The notes beneath the pieces were generated by a model. The model searched no databases, was not told the origin of the DNA, and saw nothing but the letters and a program-made list of their open reading frames with translations. Shown here piece by piece: positions 57,476 through 60,000 of a stretch of DNA of 60,000 nt. This stretch comes from Tubulanus polymorphus (Eukaryota > Nemertea > Palaeonemertea > Tubulaniformes > Tubulanidae), in contig NC_134033.1 of assembly GCF_964204645.1 (NCBI RefSeq), positions 1,921,631 to 1,981,630 of the forward strand, in the 5' to 3' direction. Position 1 is the first letter of the stretch. Each line of letters begins with the position of its first letter. Position numbers and translations under genes: made by a program.

Positions 57476-58179
57476 CCAAAGTCAATATCATGTGTACTAC
57501 TACCACGCCGACCCATTTTCTGTTTTCTTGACAAATGAAAAAGGGCGCTCAAAATAATTTGATGGACTTGCACAAGTCTGAAACGAGTCTCGCACTCGGA
57601 TCATTTCTTTCAAACACAGCTGAAGTAGGTATTCAGATCCATCCGAGTCTATTTCAGTTGGATCAAATTCACTTCTGTAAGAATAACTGTCACAGTTGAC
57701 TATGGTATTGTTGGCCTTAATCTTAATTTTCAAAAACATTTTCCTTGTATACTCTCAGAGTTTATCTTAAGTTAGTCTTTAAGTCAATTCTAGTCATTTA
57801 ATTGGCTTAAAATCATTTAAAAATTGCTAAATTTCCCACAAACCGGAATTCTTTTTGCAACAGGTGGATTTAAACAGTTTCTAGATAGAAAATTTGATAG
57901 AAATGTACAAACATCTGCGTCAGATATTGAGAAATGTAATTACACTTGCGCCATCTAACAGCAATACCAGTAACTACAATGCATATACCACAATGCCATA
58001 AAGCTGTAAGTTTTTCGATACATTGGAACAAATGACAGTCAGGGGAGGAATCTGGAACTAATAAGACACCCCCAAAACCAAAAAAAAATCTGAACAATCA
58101 TCGAGTTCTTACAAATCCCCCAAAAATCCTTATATTACTATTCTGACCAGTGAACAAAAATTCCCTGATTAAATTACAA
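57476..58179. other. schip1 intron sequence
   Basis: No further exon or array recognised. Confidence 0.4.
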
Positions 58180-58275
58180 GATATCCTCAGTGAGGGCTGT
58201 TTCTTATCAAGAGGTTCCTCGTGTCACTCGTCACCAGCAAGAACAACAAGACACCAAAAATTGAAAAAAAATTCC
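58180..58275 (+). repeat. ~95-bp dispersed repeat, copy downstream of the IQ exon
   Basis: AAGATATCCTCAGTGAGGGC, TATCAAGAGGTTCCTCGTGT and AACAACAAGACACCAAAAAT. It lies 68 bp beyond the exon donor. Confidence 0.85.
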
Positions 58276-58342
58276 CTTATTTTCAAGAAAAGAATCAGAA
58301 TTCCCTGATTCCTGTAAAAAATCCAAAAAAAGAAAAACTTAC

Positions 58343-59183
58343 CTTTTTCTGAACCTCTTCAGCGACCTTCAGCTTCTTCTCGAACTTCGACCAGTCCATC
58401 ATTCCGTCATTGCGGTAAATATCGCAACCGTCGTCTGCAGCGCCGGTCGATTGCTGACGATTTTTCTGCTGATGCTGCGCGACAACATTGGCGGCGCCAC
58501 CGGCGGCGGCGGTCGACGACTTCTCGCGCGATTTCCGCATTTCGGCGTTCTCCGACGTTTTCAAATTCAGCTCGTGCGGCGCCGTCGTTTTACGAGCAGA
58601 CGCCGAATCGGGACTGGTGGCGTCGTCGTCGTCCGCGCCATCGCGCCGACATCCCCGCGCCGACGAATCCTTATGCAGATCGAACGGCAACGCGTTGGCG
58701 TCGATTTTCTTCAACTCGGCGAACTCCTGCGCCAAACTCAGATAGTTGATCTTCTTGACGCGTTTGGCGAACTCTTCGTCGGATTCGTCGTCGTGGCGTT
58801 TGATGTCGTTGGCGTCGGCGTCGTCGTCGCGCGGGTACATCGTGTTACCGGTCGCCAGGTCGTCCATGTTGATGATTTTGACGTCGTGCTCGGTGAAATG
58901 GTCGATCAGCGGGTCGGCGAGTTCCGAATAATCCGACAGGATCGACTCGCATTCAGAGTCGTTTTGCGGTTTCAAGGTCGTCAGCGGTAAATACTGGCAG
59001 ACGGATCCGTCGAACGGTTTCGATTGGTGGATTTTTTCAGGTTTCCGCGGCGTCGATACGGCAGGCTCGTCGTACGCTTCCACCTCCGACATTTCAACGT
59101 CCGAACTCGGACTGCTGTTCGATGTCATGGATGATTTTTGGTGCTGGTCTTTAAGCTGGTACGCCCTCCAAGCTCTTTGAATC
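58343..59183 (-). CDS. schip1: schip1 (IQCJ-SCHIP1) internal exon with IQ motif
   Basis: This is an 841-nt exon: one base completing a split Arg codon, then 280 codons. The acceptor is TTTTGTTTTGTAG just before 59183 and the donor is AAAAAG/GTAAGT at 58343. The product begins with an IQ calmodulin-binding motif (IQRAWRAYQLK), close to human IQCJ (IQRAWREY). A long low-complexity acidic and Ser/Ala/Gln-rich middle follows, with clusters such as DDDADAND and DDESDEEFAKR. The end, MMDWSKFEKKLKVAEEVQKK, matches the MDWEALEKHL segment of SCHIP1. Family knowledge: IQCJ-SCHIP1 proteins bind merlin/NF2 and ankyrin-G, and fly Schip1 acts upstream in Hippo signalling with Expanded and Tao. It ends in phase 0, compatible with the exon at 15670-15963. 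The identification is by recalled family sequence, not a search. The reading frame stays open past both splice sites, so the open frame is longer than the exon. Confidence 0.85.
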
Positions 59184-59284
59184 CTACAAAACAAAATTCC
59201 AAAAATATCATTTTTCTTGGGGTTCTTACAGATCAAGAATCCATAATTCTGTGATGTTTCTCTGACCCTTCATTCCCTGGTTAA

Positions 59285-59480
59285 ATTATAAGATATCCTC
59301 AGTGAGGGCTGTTTCTTATCAAGAGGTTCCTCGTGTCACTCATTACCAACAAGAACAAGACACCAAAAATTCAAATTCCCTGATTAAATTATAAGATATC
59401 CTCAGTGAGGACTGTTTCTTATCAAGAGGTTCCTTGTGTCACTCATCAACAGCAAGAACAACGAGACACCAAATATTCAA
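59285..59480 (+). repeat. ~95-bp dispersed repeat, two copies upstream of the IQ exon
   Basis: Two direct copies (from about 59289 and 59394) of the same element, about 105 bp apart, starting some 100 bp upstream of the acceptor of the 58343-59183 exon. Confidence 0.85.
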
Positions 59481-60000
59481 ATTCCCTGACATTTCCGGAT
59501 TTCTAAAACATTTTTCTCAGCTGTCAGAACCATTTTTATGGGCATGATCACTTTCCTAGTTTTGTCAGATCACTGGAAACCAAGTTCAGACCAGGCCGAC
59601 ACCGTGTAAGTTTGATAATCAGACCCTTGAAGATCAATTTCACATCAAATGCGCAAGTGAAGAACTCTATCAATACCGAAGCCGAGAATACTTCATAATC
59701 TTATGGACAGATGGCAGCACCAGTCGAGCATTGGTGCATCATAGAATTTGTCATCGAAACTAAAATAGAATATTCAGTCATCGATGTTTATTTTGAATTG
59801 CTCTCGAGAAATTCAATTGCTCCGAAATTTCCGTGATGACTCAATAAATTAAACCGTTGTTGGAATCTTACTGAATTACGTGTTCATAAGCAGATTTCCG
59901 ATTCCAGATTCTTTTTTGACGTGTTTGTTTTGACCAGAATATGCTCTACCCATCATAATCTGCTGGTAGAGTTTCAGGATCCGTACAGATCGGTCATTTC
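59481..60000. other. schip1 upstream intron, right edge
   Basis: No exon firmly recognised. CAGATGGCAGCACC at 59708 is another CTCF-like core word. Confidence 0.4.

Larger units (their letters stand above)
15964..58342 (-). other. Giant schip1 intron hosting nested genes
   Basis: This is the inferred 42.4-kb intron between the two recognised schip1 exons. Its donor is GTAAGT (58342 downward) and its acceptor TTTGCAG (ends 15964). The flanking codons join in phase 0, giving a continuous frame with the right family order. Human SCHIP1 has some 20 extra residues at this junction, so a small exon or an alternative first exon could still hide inside. None was convincingly seen. The intron contains the same-strand GPCR cluster and most of the repeats listed here. 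Confidence 0.75.

Noticed and set aside
58451-58990. 179-aa plus-strand open frame opposite the schip1 IQ exon
   Set aside because: Antisense shadow of the GC-rich exon, with a low-complexity Arg/Val product.
59876-59998. Minus-strand 40-codon open frame (NDRSVRILKLYQQIMMGRAY...) at the right edge as the preceding schip1 exon
   Set aside because: The only donor-like site (ATGATGG/GTAGAG) leaves a phase that does not fit the exon at 59183, and the sequence does not resemble IQCJ.

Overview
This is animal (metazoan) nuclear DNA: introns with GT-AG borders, very long non-coding stretches, many minisatellites and short inverted-repeat elements, and no bacterial gene layout. The style of the repeats and of the receptor genes suggests a lophotrochozoan such as a mollusc, annelid or brachiopod. 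The species cannot be fixed from the window.

The backbone is one large minus-strand gene that I recognise as the IQCJ-SCHIP1 / schwannomin-interacting protein (schip1) orthologue. Its IQ-motif exon lies at 58343-59183. The conserved SCHIP1-core exon lies at 15670-15963. Both join in phase 0, so a single intron of about 42.4 kb fills most of the window. Earlier exons (right of 60000) and the C-terminal coiled-coil exons (left of 1) were not found.

Inside that intron, on the same strand, sits a tandem family of intronless rhodopsin-type peptide-receptor-like GPCR genes. Two are intact (48097-49089 and 51286-52251). One is broken by a 13-bp deletion in extracellular loop 2 (53695-54647). A short relic of a fourth unit lies near 49808-49851. 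Each unit keeps a homologous 5' block (CCAAT box, mutated only in front of the broken copy) and a 3' array of about 81-bp repeats holding a GCTGC/GCAGC hairpin and AATAAA signals.

The rest is repeats. 1-15669 holds purine/pyrimidine tracts, a 23-bp telomere-like array (6560-7372), a perfect 30-bp-stem hairpin (3781-3866) and several minisatellites. 16-47 kb alternates between a dispersed 47-bp satellite, roughly 80-bp arrays carrying CTCF-like cores, a TTAA-flanked piggyBac-type MITE family, a second MITE family with AGCCGCGATCACAC ends, and a tRNA-related SINE. A CpG-rich spot with two RFX X-box-like sites (57110-57186) lies 1.2 kb from the IQ exon.
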